Source: Ridgeia piscesae (Eukaryota; Annelida; Polychaeta; Sabellida; Siboglinidae). Taken from it: 64,000 nt of DNA. The DNA lies in assembly GCA_025642075.2 (NCBI GenBank), contig JAODUO010001340.1:62001-126000 (forward strand), given 5' to 3'. This document shows, in pieces, positions 54,210 to 64,000 of this stretch (its first letter is position 1; each line of letters begins with the position of its first letter). The notes below the pieces were generated by a model. That model ran no database searches. It saw only the letters and a program-made list of their open reading frames with translations, and was not told the DNA's origin. Position numbers and translations under genes: made by a program.

Positions 54210-55500
54210 TTTCCTCGGTCGTATCATTAGTCACAGTGAACTCGGCCAGGTGGCGCCACCACCATGCTGACGTTAAACCATGGGGTAAGACCACCATTTT
54301 TTTAAATCGTCATTACTGTATTCAAATAGCTGACTAGTTGAAGATATGAGCACATAGTTATGAACTTTTTATTATTTTACACTACCAGGAAATCATTATT
54401 ATTAAAAACAATTGTTTTGTTAAAATGTTCAAACCGTTATGTTACTGCGAGTACAAATATTAAAAATTTTTATTAGCTATGGAATTTTGTTTATTATTAT
54501 TTTAGTATGTAAGAATTCTAATATACATGTATACAACAATTCCTAGTTTTTATTATATTTTGAATATATATATATAATACAAATAATAATGATAATATTA
54601 TGTATATATTATATATATATATATATATTATATGTACTAATAAGTAATAATAATAATTATTATATACACATATCTATTATTTTATATATATATATATATA
54701 TATATATTAAATAAAATAAAATATATAAAATATATATATTATATATGTGTAAATTATTACTTTATATATGTATATATATTATGTATATTATATATTGCAC
54801 CAAATATTGCATATATGTGTATAATATGTATTATATTATATATATATATATGTGTATATATATATATAATAAATATATAATAATAATAAATAGGTATACA
54901 CATTACATATAATTTATTATGTAATATACCCTCTCTCTCTATATATATATATATATACACACACCAGATATGGGGTCAAATACAACCCAACCCTGTTTGA
55001 GTCAGTTGTCACTGTAATGTAGTTTAACAATAACAATAACAATACTCCCTAGCACTGGTCTGTCTGTCATTATATGAGCAAAACACTACTTATGCCAATA
55101 AACTAGATGTTTCAACATACGAGTTGTTTTTCTTTTACCTTCATAATAAATCATCCTGAAAATGAAAAAAGTATTTGAAATACTTCCAATTAATTTGTGT
55201 TTAAATACATTTGTATTTTAAAATATTTGTATTTGAATCCCTCAAGAGTATTTGTATTTAAATAAATTGTTCATGTTCTGAGCTACTTTATAGATTTCCG
55301 TTTGCATGCAGGTAAGTTATTTCTTGATGTGGTGATACAGCCACTATTCCTGACTATAATGTTAACAATGAACAATAAATTAATAGTTTTGTAAATATTT
55401 CAATATATATATTTTTATGTAACTGATTTTCCAATTATGTCTAATTGGAACATTGTCTGTAATACAAATATATACCACATACTACAATATTGTTTTGATA
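54210..55500. other. AT-rich intergenic DNA
   Basis: Contains an extended TA/TAT microsatellite cluster at 54563-54957 and otherwise nothing recognised. Confidence 0.5.
54563..54957. repeat. TA-rich microsatellite cluster
   Basis: Many interrupted TA and TATT runs. Confidence 0.9.
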
Positions 55501-55727
55501 CTGTAATAAATAACAAAAATCGGTCTCCTTAAAACCTATATGCTTAGATGCAGCGTACGGGAGACTGGTGTGTAATAGGAAGTTAGTTATTAATTATACT
55601 TATTTGCAGTAGTATATATTTAACGCCGACCTGGTATATCCCAAACCCAATACAATGATAACAATAACAACGTAAATATATATGCAGATACACAAATTGA
55701 CAGCGCCGCATTTAACAACATTTATGT

Positions 55728-56862
55728 ACAACGTATGGCTAGGAGATTCGTCAAATATTTGTTTTATTAATGTGTGTATATATTTATTAAAATTAATACA
55801 TTTGAAGCAAGCATATAGTACACTGAGCACGGATTGCTAACCCCTCGATCGATATATAGCAACACTTTTAAGCTATAAGCACTTCTCTGCCGGGGTCTTA
55901 TGCACATAAATATATACAAGTGTCTTGCAATAAATGTGCTCAAATCCAATCAAAATCAAAAATAAAGTTTCTAATAAATGCATAAGTTAATTCCTTTATA
56001 TCTAAACTATCTCCACTAACAAGGATAATCATTAAATAAAAAATGCATTAGTTATGCAATCACATATCAAAACTTTAAGGAGACCGGCTCCCATACGCGG
56101 TGCTATATGCATAACTGGTCTTCTTAAAGTTTTGATATGTGATTGCATAACTAATGCATTTTTTATCCCTCTTCATTCGTGTGCCTAGATACCCATCAGC
56201 CATCTGGTCAGTTCAAGCAAATAAACGACCCCTGGGCTCTTGATCCATATGGGCTGCAGGCACGGTGTTGCCAGAAATATATGTTGTTGAATCCATATCT
56301 AACAAGTCCTCATAAAATCGAATAAACTCACAAGTCAGCCCATTGTTTCATATGGACACCGATGGATCTCCAATCATGAGCCAGTGGAGATGCTAAAGAA
56401 ATACCAACCAGTTATAGAAATAAAAATGTATATTTTACGTAAAGTGTAATTAGAGGCATTGCTGCACAGACGAAAACATCGCTAACATTTAACAAATGTA
56501 CAACGTATGGCTAGGAGATCCGTCAAATATTTCTTTTAATAATGTGTGTATATATTTATTAAAATTAATACATATCAAACAAGAATTTCGTACACTGAGC
56601 AGGGAATGCTAACCCCTCAATCAATATATAGCAAAATTTAAAAACTATAAGCACTTCTCTGCCGGGGTCCCGTACGCATATAAATATATACAAGTGTCTG
56701 CAATAAATGTGCTCAAAACCAATCAAAATATAAAATAAAGTTAATAATAATTGGATAAGTTAATTCCTTTATATCTAAACTATTTCCACTAACAAGGATA
56801 ATCATTAAATAAAATGCATTAGTTATGCAATCACACATCAAATCTTTAAGGAGACCGGCTCC
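55728..56862. repeat. Direct duplication of a ~370-bp segment
   Basis: The block starting ACAACGTATGGCTAGGAGAT and ending ATCATTAAATAAA...GGAGACCGG occurs at 55728-56090 and again at 56498-56862. Both contain the phrase AAGCACTTCTCTGCCGGGGTC. Confidence 0.85.
56041..56163. repeat. Long hairpin (inverted repeat)
   Basis: The left arm begins AAATGCATTAGTTATGCAAT (56041-56087) and the right arm (56116-56163) is its complement with very few mismatches, with a loop of about 28 bp. A related GGAGACCGG motif recurs at 55515 and 56850-56930, so this is probably a MITE family. Confidence 0.85.
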
Positions 56863-56937
56863 GGTCTCCTCAAAACAGCGGTCTCACGTACACAGTGCTA
56901 TATGCATAACTGGTCTCCCGTACGCAGCGTTTAACCT

Positions 56938-57125
56938 TATATATACATATATATATATACATATAATAATAAATACATACATACACATGTATTTATTACA
57001 TGCGCCAACATATATATATATTATATAGTGTATTATATAATATATATAATATGTGTATATATATATATAATATATATATATATATACAAATACATGTATA
57101 TATATATATAGATGTATATAATTAT
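56938..57125. repeat. TA-rich microsatellite cluster
   Basis: Interrupted TA runs adjoining the 3' end of the antisense L2-like element. Confidence 0.9.
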
Positions 57126-57129
57126 ATGT

Positions 57130-58560
57130 AGATACAAATATTAATATAGGCTTATGCATGTATATATACATATATCATATATACACTCACAAGGCTATAT
57201 TAACTTTGGCGTCTATGTGCCGATGACGTGTAGACAACGCACAGTTTTAAATAATAGTAATGATTTCTTTTGCGCCAATATCCTCGAAGATCAATGGCGC
57301 GACAAAACCAAGGGATTAAACAAACTCATAATAGTAAAACAATGCGTGAGTCGTCAATGGATGGATGAAGAAGCTAGGAGGCTAAGGAGGATAGGCTGCA
57401 TTAAAGAGATAGGTTTTTAGACGTCGGCGGAATGAAACTACATGTATATTACCTTCTGATTTAACACTGGCATGAAGCGAATTCCACACCATTGGTGCGG
57501 CAACCGAGAAAGCTCGGGTCCCGGCTTTCGTTTTCACCCGAGGAATGTAGAGGGTTACTACTGGTTGAGCGCAGCTGTCTGGAATTTCTTGTTGGAGTTA
57601 GCATTGAATTTAGATATGCATAAATCTTGAAAATGATGCGATAGTGCCAGTGCAATGATTTTAGAAGCGGCACCGAGCGAGAAAAACGAGAACGCGTGAC
57701 TACCCTTGCTAAACAATTTTGGACACGCTGAAGTTTTGCAATATTCTTGTTTGCGGTATTGTAAAGGAGGGAATTGCATTAGTCAAGTCTGCTACTTACT
57801 AGTGCTGTTGCGATGGTTTTAGCAACAGAAAGTGATATAAACCGTCGAATACGGCGAAAATCACGGATATGGTAAAAACAGCAACGGCATGTTTTCGATA
57901 TATGTTGTTTGAAATTGAAGTTTTCATCAAATGTTACCCCGAGATTTAAAACTGAGGCGGCTGGTGTGATACTCTGACTCGGGATATGTATCGGGAAAAA
58001 GCCATCGAGTTTTGCACACTGCGTTGAGGTACCAATGATGAGAAATTCGGTCTTATCTGCATTTAGCTTTTACTGTTTTTCATCCAAAGGGAGACATCTT
58101 GAAGACAATCCCCGAGCTGGTTTAGGGAGCGACAAGTATCTGGTGTGGTCAAAGAAACATAGATTTGTGTGTCATCTGCATAAAGGTGATGATCCAGGTT
58201 GTGACTCTGGATAACAAAGCTTAGTGGTGTTGTATACAGAGTGAAAAGCAATGGCCCCAAAACAGAACCCTGGGGACACCACAAGAGGTGGGCAGCATGT
58301 CTGAGAAGTAGTTACCTATTTTAATGGTTTGCCGTCTATGAGTAAGGTATGAAGTAAACCAGTTCAGGGCTGTGCCAGATATCCCGTAACGTGTTGATAA
58401 GTGTGTAATGAGAATGTTGTGGTCAATAGTCTCGAAAGCGGCGGATAGGTCAAGCAGGTCAGTGCAGTAACTTTGCCATTATTAATGTCAAGGTTTATGT
58501 CATTGTGTACTTTTAAAAATGCAGTTTCTGTTGAGTGAAATTGTTTATGCGCAGATGTGA
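57130..58560 (-). mobile_element. L2-like retrotransposon, 5'-truncated
   Basis: Same family as 39775-40800, opposite orientation. On the minus strand it shows [40 protein letters not shown] and [20 protein letters not shown], then a decayed thumb region and a 3' UTR equivalent to the other copy (TGTGCGTTGTCTACACGTCA). Several frameshifts and stops are present. Confidence 0.85.
58063..58284 (-). pseudogene. L2-like RT palm fragment
   Basis: The longest open piece of the element, with the [13 protein letters not shown] motif just upstream and the catalytic [10 protein letters not shown]. It is not functional as a fragment. Confidence 0.85.
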
Positions 58561-58724
58561 CGCATTGGTTAAGCCATTTATGTAGATGTGAGAACTGAGA
58601 CGATTTGCTACAACCGTTTCAAGTATTTTTGAAATGAAGCTAAGGATGGAAATAATTCTTTTGGCGGGTTGTCTTCTTATATCAGCATGTAGTTATGAAT
58701 CATTTTGATGGGTTTTTCGAGGTG

Positions 58725-58831
58725 CGGCCCTAAACGTACACTTTGTAATGAGTTTTCTTCATGAAGGCAAAAACTTGCGGGCCCTAAACGTACACTTTGT
58801 AATGAGTTTTCTTCATGAAGGCAAGAACTTG
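58725..58831. repeat. Two-copy ~54-bp tandem duplication
   Basis: GGCCCTAAACGTACACTTTG through GAAGGCAA(A/G)AACTTGCG, twice in a row with one difference. Confidence 0.9.
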
Positions 58832-58839
58832 CGCCTTCA

Positions 58840-59459
58840 CGATTGACATAGGGTCATTCGTGAGTGACTTGCACACGTGCATTTTTTAACATGGCCATCT
58901 CTGAAAAATGTGTAAGCCTTGAAAGACTTTGTCTTCTTTGCTGCTTTTTCACTTCAGTGTTTGTCCGTCCATATTACTCTCGAACCACTCCTTGTTCAGT
59001 TGTGGTGCGGATGTTGTGGCTATTGCAGTCAAATTCTTCAAAATATTTAATAACAAAGGCTAAAATGGGAAAGTCAACCGGATCCAATACCGCGTTACGC
59101 TAGGGAATGCTTGTCGCTAGGGGTAAGGGACACTTGTTTATCCCCCTACTTCCGGTGGGGTTAATTTTAGAACAACAGGCTTGGCTCTGATTGGTAATTG
59201 AGTGGCGCGAACTTGGAATGAGGAAAAGGTATATTTTTAAGACGGTCGTTCCTTAATTAATTATGCCAGCCACATGCAATTCAGGGTTCGAAATAGTGGT
59301 AGTCTGGTAGCCCGAGGCTACCAGAATTGCTGTCTGGCTACTAAAATAGAAGGAAGCAATAGCTGGATCACTGATGGCCTAATCATCAGAGCAGGTCAAG
59401 TATCTGAGACCACTCAATGGCTGGGTTTCAACAATCATATCCAATTAACCACTTCATAT
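58840..59459. other. Intergenic spacer
   Basis: No supported gene. At 59285-59345 a phrase with repeated GGTAGCC/GGCTACCAG resembles one in inverse orientation at 63763-63812. Confidence 0.4.
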
Positions 59460-59780
59460 AGGGCGCGGTGGCTGAGTGGTTAGAGTGCCGGACTCTCGAC
59501 TATAGGGACCAGGGTATGAATCCTGGGGCCAGCAAGTCAGTGGTTCGGTACTGATATAACCACCGTGTCGAAACTTGGGCAATTTCTTTCACCCTATATC
59601 GACCCTTCCAACCCACACTGACCAGAGTGGAAGGGTAGGCCAACAACATCAGCACGCAAAGCACTACAAAGCCATGGCCCCAGTCCCCAGCGGCACCGAA
59701 AGAGTCCATGACCAAGGAGGCAGCTCTGGTCAATTAGGACTACGTGCAGGGGTGCTAAGAATTTCTGGGTCAAAAAGAGC
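59460..59780 (+). mobile_element. tRNA-like SINE head or RTE 5' region
   Basis: An A-box-like TGGCTGAGTGG and a B-box-like GGTATGAATCC lie about 30 bp apart in a tRNA-Ser/Leu-like context (GGACTCTCGACTATAGG). The sequence runs directly into the RTE coding region, so it is either a SINE into which the RTE inserted or a pol III-type promoter at the RTE 5' end. Confidence 0.65.
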
Positions 59781-62560
59781 CGCCGAAGTAGACTAGAGAT
59801 AAACCTACAACGTCAGAGATGAACACATACAAGAACTCGAAGAAGAACTTAGGGAGACCAGGTTGGTATGGGATGTAATAGGGATCTCCGAAGTAACAAG
59901 ACCAGAGGAATGTTTCACTATCTCACAAAGCGGTTACCTACTAAGGCAAACAACGGCCAAGTAGGAGGTTTTCTCATAACCATGAACTGGAAAGACCACA
60001 TAGTGAGGGTAAACAGCATCAGCCCCAGAGTAGCAGAACTTGTTCTGTGTGTAACAAAGTGCTACAAACTAAAGATAGTGCAAGTATGTGCATCAACAAG
60101 ATCATACTCCGACGACGACATCAATAACTTCTACAATTACGTCGATGAGACTTTAGGGAAACCAAACTACTACAAGGTAGTGATGGGAGAGTTTAATGCT
60201 CAAATGCTCAAATAGGGAAAAGAACAAACCCTATGGAAACGGCAACGGGCAAAATAATTTGGGCTCAGAGTGAGAAACGAAAGAGGCGACACCTTGGTAG
60301 AATTGGCAACGCCAAGAAAGTACAAAATTATGAATACCATGTTCCTGAAGAAAGCAGGGAGGAGATGGACTTGGAAAACCCCAAACGGTATAACGAAGAC
60401 TGCAATTGACTACATCTCAAAAACAGGCCAGACATCGTCACAGACGTAACAGTCATCAACCAAGTCAACACTGGAAGTGACCACAGACTGGTTATGAGCA
60501 ACTACAAACTGGACGTAGAAGTGGAAAGGAAATAAATTGATGACCAAGAGGCCACCAAGAGTAGATGCCACACGAATAGAATCAAAGAAGATCGAACTAC
60601 CCGATGACATCGACACCATGAGCGAAACCGTAACAGACATGATCCAACAAAGCGCGTCAAGAGTAAAGCAATTAGCAAGCCTCAGAATTCGAGGATATCA
60701 TCACCAACACATGCCCTGGTGACGAAACGATGAGAAATGGCGGGAAACGGCGACAATAAACAACAGACAGAGTATGCAGAAATATGCAAGACCATCAAAA
60801 ACAAAGCAAGAGAGGACATCAGGAAATACAACCGTGTACATACGAGAAACGATCATGGCATCAAAGAGTCTGAAGAAAGTCCGAAGAACACAAATGGTAG
60901 GCCAAGACAGACTGGTCACACGCCTGGACAAGCAGGGTAGAGAAATCCGTGATCAAGATAAGATGATAGAATGAATAGAGGAATTATACACCGAACTATA
61001 CAAAAGTGAACAGAATACCACAATCCACACTAACCCAAGAGGTACCAAAGATAACATGGGAGGTGGAAGCAGCACTACGAGATATGAAGAATGGGACAGC
61101 AACAGGCAACGACCATATAAACATCGAGACATTGAAAGCAGGAGAAGATACCATCTCGAAGACACTTGCTAAGCTGTACACTGAATGCTTATCCGAAAGA
61201 ATACCCACAGCATGGAAGAACGCTAAGATGATGATACTCTTCAAGAAGGGAAATAAGAAAGACCACAAGAATTACAGACCGATACGTCTACTATCAAACA
61301 TCTATAAAGTACTCATGAAAGTACTAACGAAAAGGCCAGAGAAGACACTCGACGAAAACCAGCCACGAGAGCACGTTGGATTCAGAAGCACACACTCAGC
61401 GACAGACCACATCCACGTCGTAAACCAACTGAAGGAGAAGTGCAGAGAATCTAATATCCCACTCTGCAATGCATTCGTCGACTACGAGAAAGCCATCGAC
61501 TCAGTGCAAACTCAGGCATTATTGACATCGCCTCAAGAACAGGGGATAGAAAATATGTACATCGAATTCCTAAATGAAATCTACACCAACAACTCGATGA
61601 CAGTCCACCTACACAAAGAAAGCAACAAGATCAACATCAGGAGAGGTGTGTGTAAGACAGGGAGATACCATATTGCCCAAGCTGTTCACGGCAGCACTCG
61701 AAAGCATATTCCGACGAATGACTTGGGAAACCAGAGGCTTGAAGATAGATGGCGAATATCTTAGTCACCTTAGCTTCGCCGACGACATACTCATATGCGC
61801 TAATACATCACATGAGCTACAACAAATGCTACAGAATTAGCTGATGAAAGTGACAATCAGGGTCTGAAAAAGAAGAGATAGAAGACAAAGGTGATGATGG
61901 AAACCGACACACCAATATATATGTCAACAACACTCAGATTGTGAACTTTGAAAGCTACATCTACGTGGGACAGAGATAGAGCACTAGAGACAAAAACCAA
62001 GACCAGGAGATTCAAAGAAGAATCACGGCCGGGTGGACAGCTTTCGCCAAGCACCGCGACATCTTCAAGGGTAACATTGAAACATGCTTGAAGAGACCAG
62101 TCTATAACTCATGCGTACTTCCAGCAACATACATACGGCGAGGAAACATGGGCACTCACCACCCATGTAAAGAACAAGCTAGCAGCCGCACAAAGAAAGT
62201 TGGAAAGGAGTATGTTAAACATCACATACCGGGACAGAAAAAAGAAACATCTGGATAATAGAAAAGACAAAGGTCACATACGTGACTGAACAAGTCAGAA
62301 GCTGAAATGGACATGGGCAGGGCACGTCAGCAGTATATGAGATAACCGATGGAGACTGCGTATCACCACATGGAAACCCTACAAAAGGAAAAGACCTAGA
62401 GGAAGACCCTCGAGATGTTGGAGAGACGAGCTAGACGACTACTGGAATGGTGGTACCATCTGGCAGAGGATAGCGCAAGATAAGCAGATGTGGAAGCAGC
62501 ATGCTGAGGCCTTCGTCCAAACACGAGACACTATGGCTGCACAATGATGATGATGAACCA
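59780..62560 (+). mobile_element. RTE-clade retrotransposon, decayed
   Basis: Endonuclease start DEHIQELEEELRETRLVWDV then IGISEVTRPEECF, a long decayed endonuclease, RT from about 61006, a C-terminal part with AFAKHRDIFKG and [17 protein letters not shown], and a short TGATGATGATGAA tail typical of RTE 3' ends. Numerous stops and frameshifts; at least one internal stretch is compressed. An antisense 3' fragment of the family lies at 3968-4275. Confidence 0.9.
61006..61840 (+). pseudogene. RTE reverse transcriptase core
   Basis: Blocks in order: EVEAALRDMKNGTATGNDHI, AWKNAKMMILFKKGNKKDHK, NYRPIRLLSNIYKVLMKVLT, LDENQPREHVGFRSTHSATD, NAFVDYEKAIDSV, and in a second frame MCVRQGDTILPKLFTAALES and HLSFADDILICANT. 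The frameshift falls at the GVxQGD motif (about 61650), separating palm blocks. Compared with typical RTE sequence, F is replaced by I in YEKAID. Confidence 0.9.
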
Positions 62561-64000
62561 CTTCAAAGACATCATTGGTGCAATGGGGCCAGTGAAATCA
62601 CTACACACCCTTAAAGACCACCCTAGAAGCCATCCCTTATTTTGGCTGTATGATTGGTCGATGTAATAACTTGACCTATTAAAAGGATGAGGTATTTTAA
62701 AACATTGAGGCAGGTGGGTTGGCTGCACTTCCAAGTTCTGGGAGTGGGAGGTCAATCTGAGAAATCCACTAGTCTTATGTTAGTTATGGGAAAGCTGTTT
62801 CTTTCGTACACGACGCATGTTTTTGTATTGCATCCAAACCAGGGCAATTTGAATCACTGTTCAAATAAAATAGATGTTAAAACTTGTTAAGTATGTCAGC
62901 CTAGTATCTATATTATAATAAACAATAATACCTGTGCAATTTATACAGCATATTTGAGAAATAATATTAAATTGATTAACTGAATGTTGCCCCGTTTTGT
63001 AATATGGGTAAAATGTACACATGTCGCTGAGTACAAGCACTGTCAATTATATTGATATTATCTTTGATAATAATAATGTTATCAATGTTGTATTCAAATT
63101 TCAAAAAGATGAACTATCTTTGAACAATATTTTGTTTTACTGTATAAGTTAATATTATTATTATGCAATCTGTATATGGTAATTTTAGTGGGAAACTTAA
63201 CAAATACAGATACCTTTCATCAACACAATATTCACAAATACATGTTATATATACATAGTAGTATATTTGCATTGTTCTACTAAATATAATAGAACTTTTA
63301 TACATTAGAATAGTTATTACAAAGCAACACAGGTGCTTTGTGTTTAGAAAAGTTGATGTTAACTGACAAAAAAATCCCATTTCTTGTTAGTTTCCATTCA
63401 TTCATGATGCCACAAACCAACTGCTGCAGTCGACTTAGTTTCTACTTTCGCTAGTTATGGCGTGCTAAACGGTGATTCATGCTATACTGATATTTACTAA
63501 AACAAAACTAGTGCAACAGTAGCCCCCACAAGAGTGACTCGTCGGCTTTTACCATTTCTGATATGGAAGAGTATAGTGGATATGGTAAATCATTCTAATT
63601 AACTATATCTGTTTAAAAAATGCATTGCAAGTTAGGAAATGGTGCAAGAAAGCGAACAAAGGTAGAAAGAGGCATGTGGACCTCAATGCTTCAACATCAA
63701 ATACTATCACTCTGCCCAAAATCATTTAGCAAGTTATATATAAATCAGTTATTAAGAAATTCTTGGCTACCAGATATGGGTGTGGGCTACCAGAAATTAT
63801 AAGCCGGTAGCCCTGATAGCTACCTATATTTTGGCGTTACGTTACGCGCAACGTGAAATAGGGGTTACAACACAGTATCTTGTTGTACAAATGCAATTAA
63901 CTTCAGTGCCAGTAGTTGGAAGTTCTGGCAGAGTGGGACACTTGTGTCGTCACAGGTGTAGAATTCGGACCCAATTCAGTTGTGCCATGATTAACAGTAT
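62561..64000. other. AT-rich spacer to window end
   Basis: No supported exon, RNA gene or element. The small frames here lack domains and splice context. Confidence 0.5.

Noticed and set aside
59282..63812. hAT-like transposon with CAGGG ends and GGTAGCC motifs in inverse orientation
   Set aside because: The 8-bp flanks (ATGCAATT and ATAGCTAC) do not match and the ends agree only in short motifs, so a shared dispersed repeat is a simpler reading.

Overview
The window is metazoan nuclear DNA: short spliced exons with GT..AG borders in AT-rich introns, almost no long host ORFs, abundant TA microsatellites, and a dense nest of transposable elements (CR1, L2-like, PHD-type CR1/Jockey-like and RTE non-LTR retrotransposons, a Kolobok-type DNA transposon, a Harbinger-like DNA transposon, tRNA-derived SINEs). 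The element set suggests a marine invertebrate (invertebrate deuterostome or lophotrochozoan). The species cannot be fixed from the sequence. No bacterial genes, operons, CRISPR arrays or intact tRNA/rRNA genes were seen.

Layout. (1) 1-6 kb, plus strand: two exons of the spliceosomal protein CWC15 with the acidic middle exon missing and a 27-bp minisatellite in that interval, a SINE, then five phase-compatible exons of an unrecognised 121-residue protein. (2) 6-9 kb: AT-rich intergenic DNA. (3) 9-23 kb: a ~2.9 kb segment in three tandem copies (A, B, C) plus an older shortened copy (D). Each full copy has three exon-like blocks (Y, X, Z) on the minus strand. A CR1 element sits in copy A only. 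(4) 23-49 kb: one long minus-strand gene. Its LRR part is ten pairs of LRR exons between 34.6 and 49.1 kb, followed by further LRR exons at 33.8 and 26.7 kb, an exon with TEEDDD repeats at 24 kb and terminal exons to 22.9 kb. Its introns host a second CR1 (itself split by a Kolobok transposon at a TTAA) and a 5.5 kb Harbinger-like insertion with a large internal palindrome. (5) 50-53.5 kb: promoter-like motifs and a plus-strand retrotransposon with a PHD finger. (6) 53.8-57 kb: a THAP-like ORF behind an ETS site, TA-rich DNA and hairpin repeats. (7) 57-64 kb: an antisense L2-like fragment, a tRNA-like SINE head and a decayed RTE element.

How the parts fit. The LRR exons are all phase 2/2, so whole exons and exon pairs can be gained or lost without frameshift. 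Differences between copies concentrate at exon ends, where the splice junction falls inside the predicted LRR beta-strand (the usual ligand-binding face). This is the architecture of an expandable recognition receptor. The 5' exons and any effector domain are not visible, so it cannot be named as an NLR, RanGAP-like or other LRR protein. The most notable signals are this array, the Kolobok insertion with a paralogous pre-insertion site, the stop codon shared by both CR1 copies, and a patch of single-base deletions near 47 kb that looks like consensus error.
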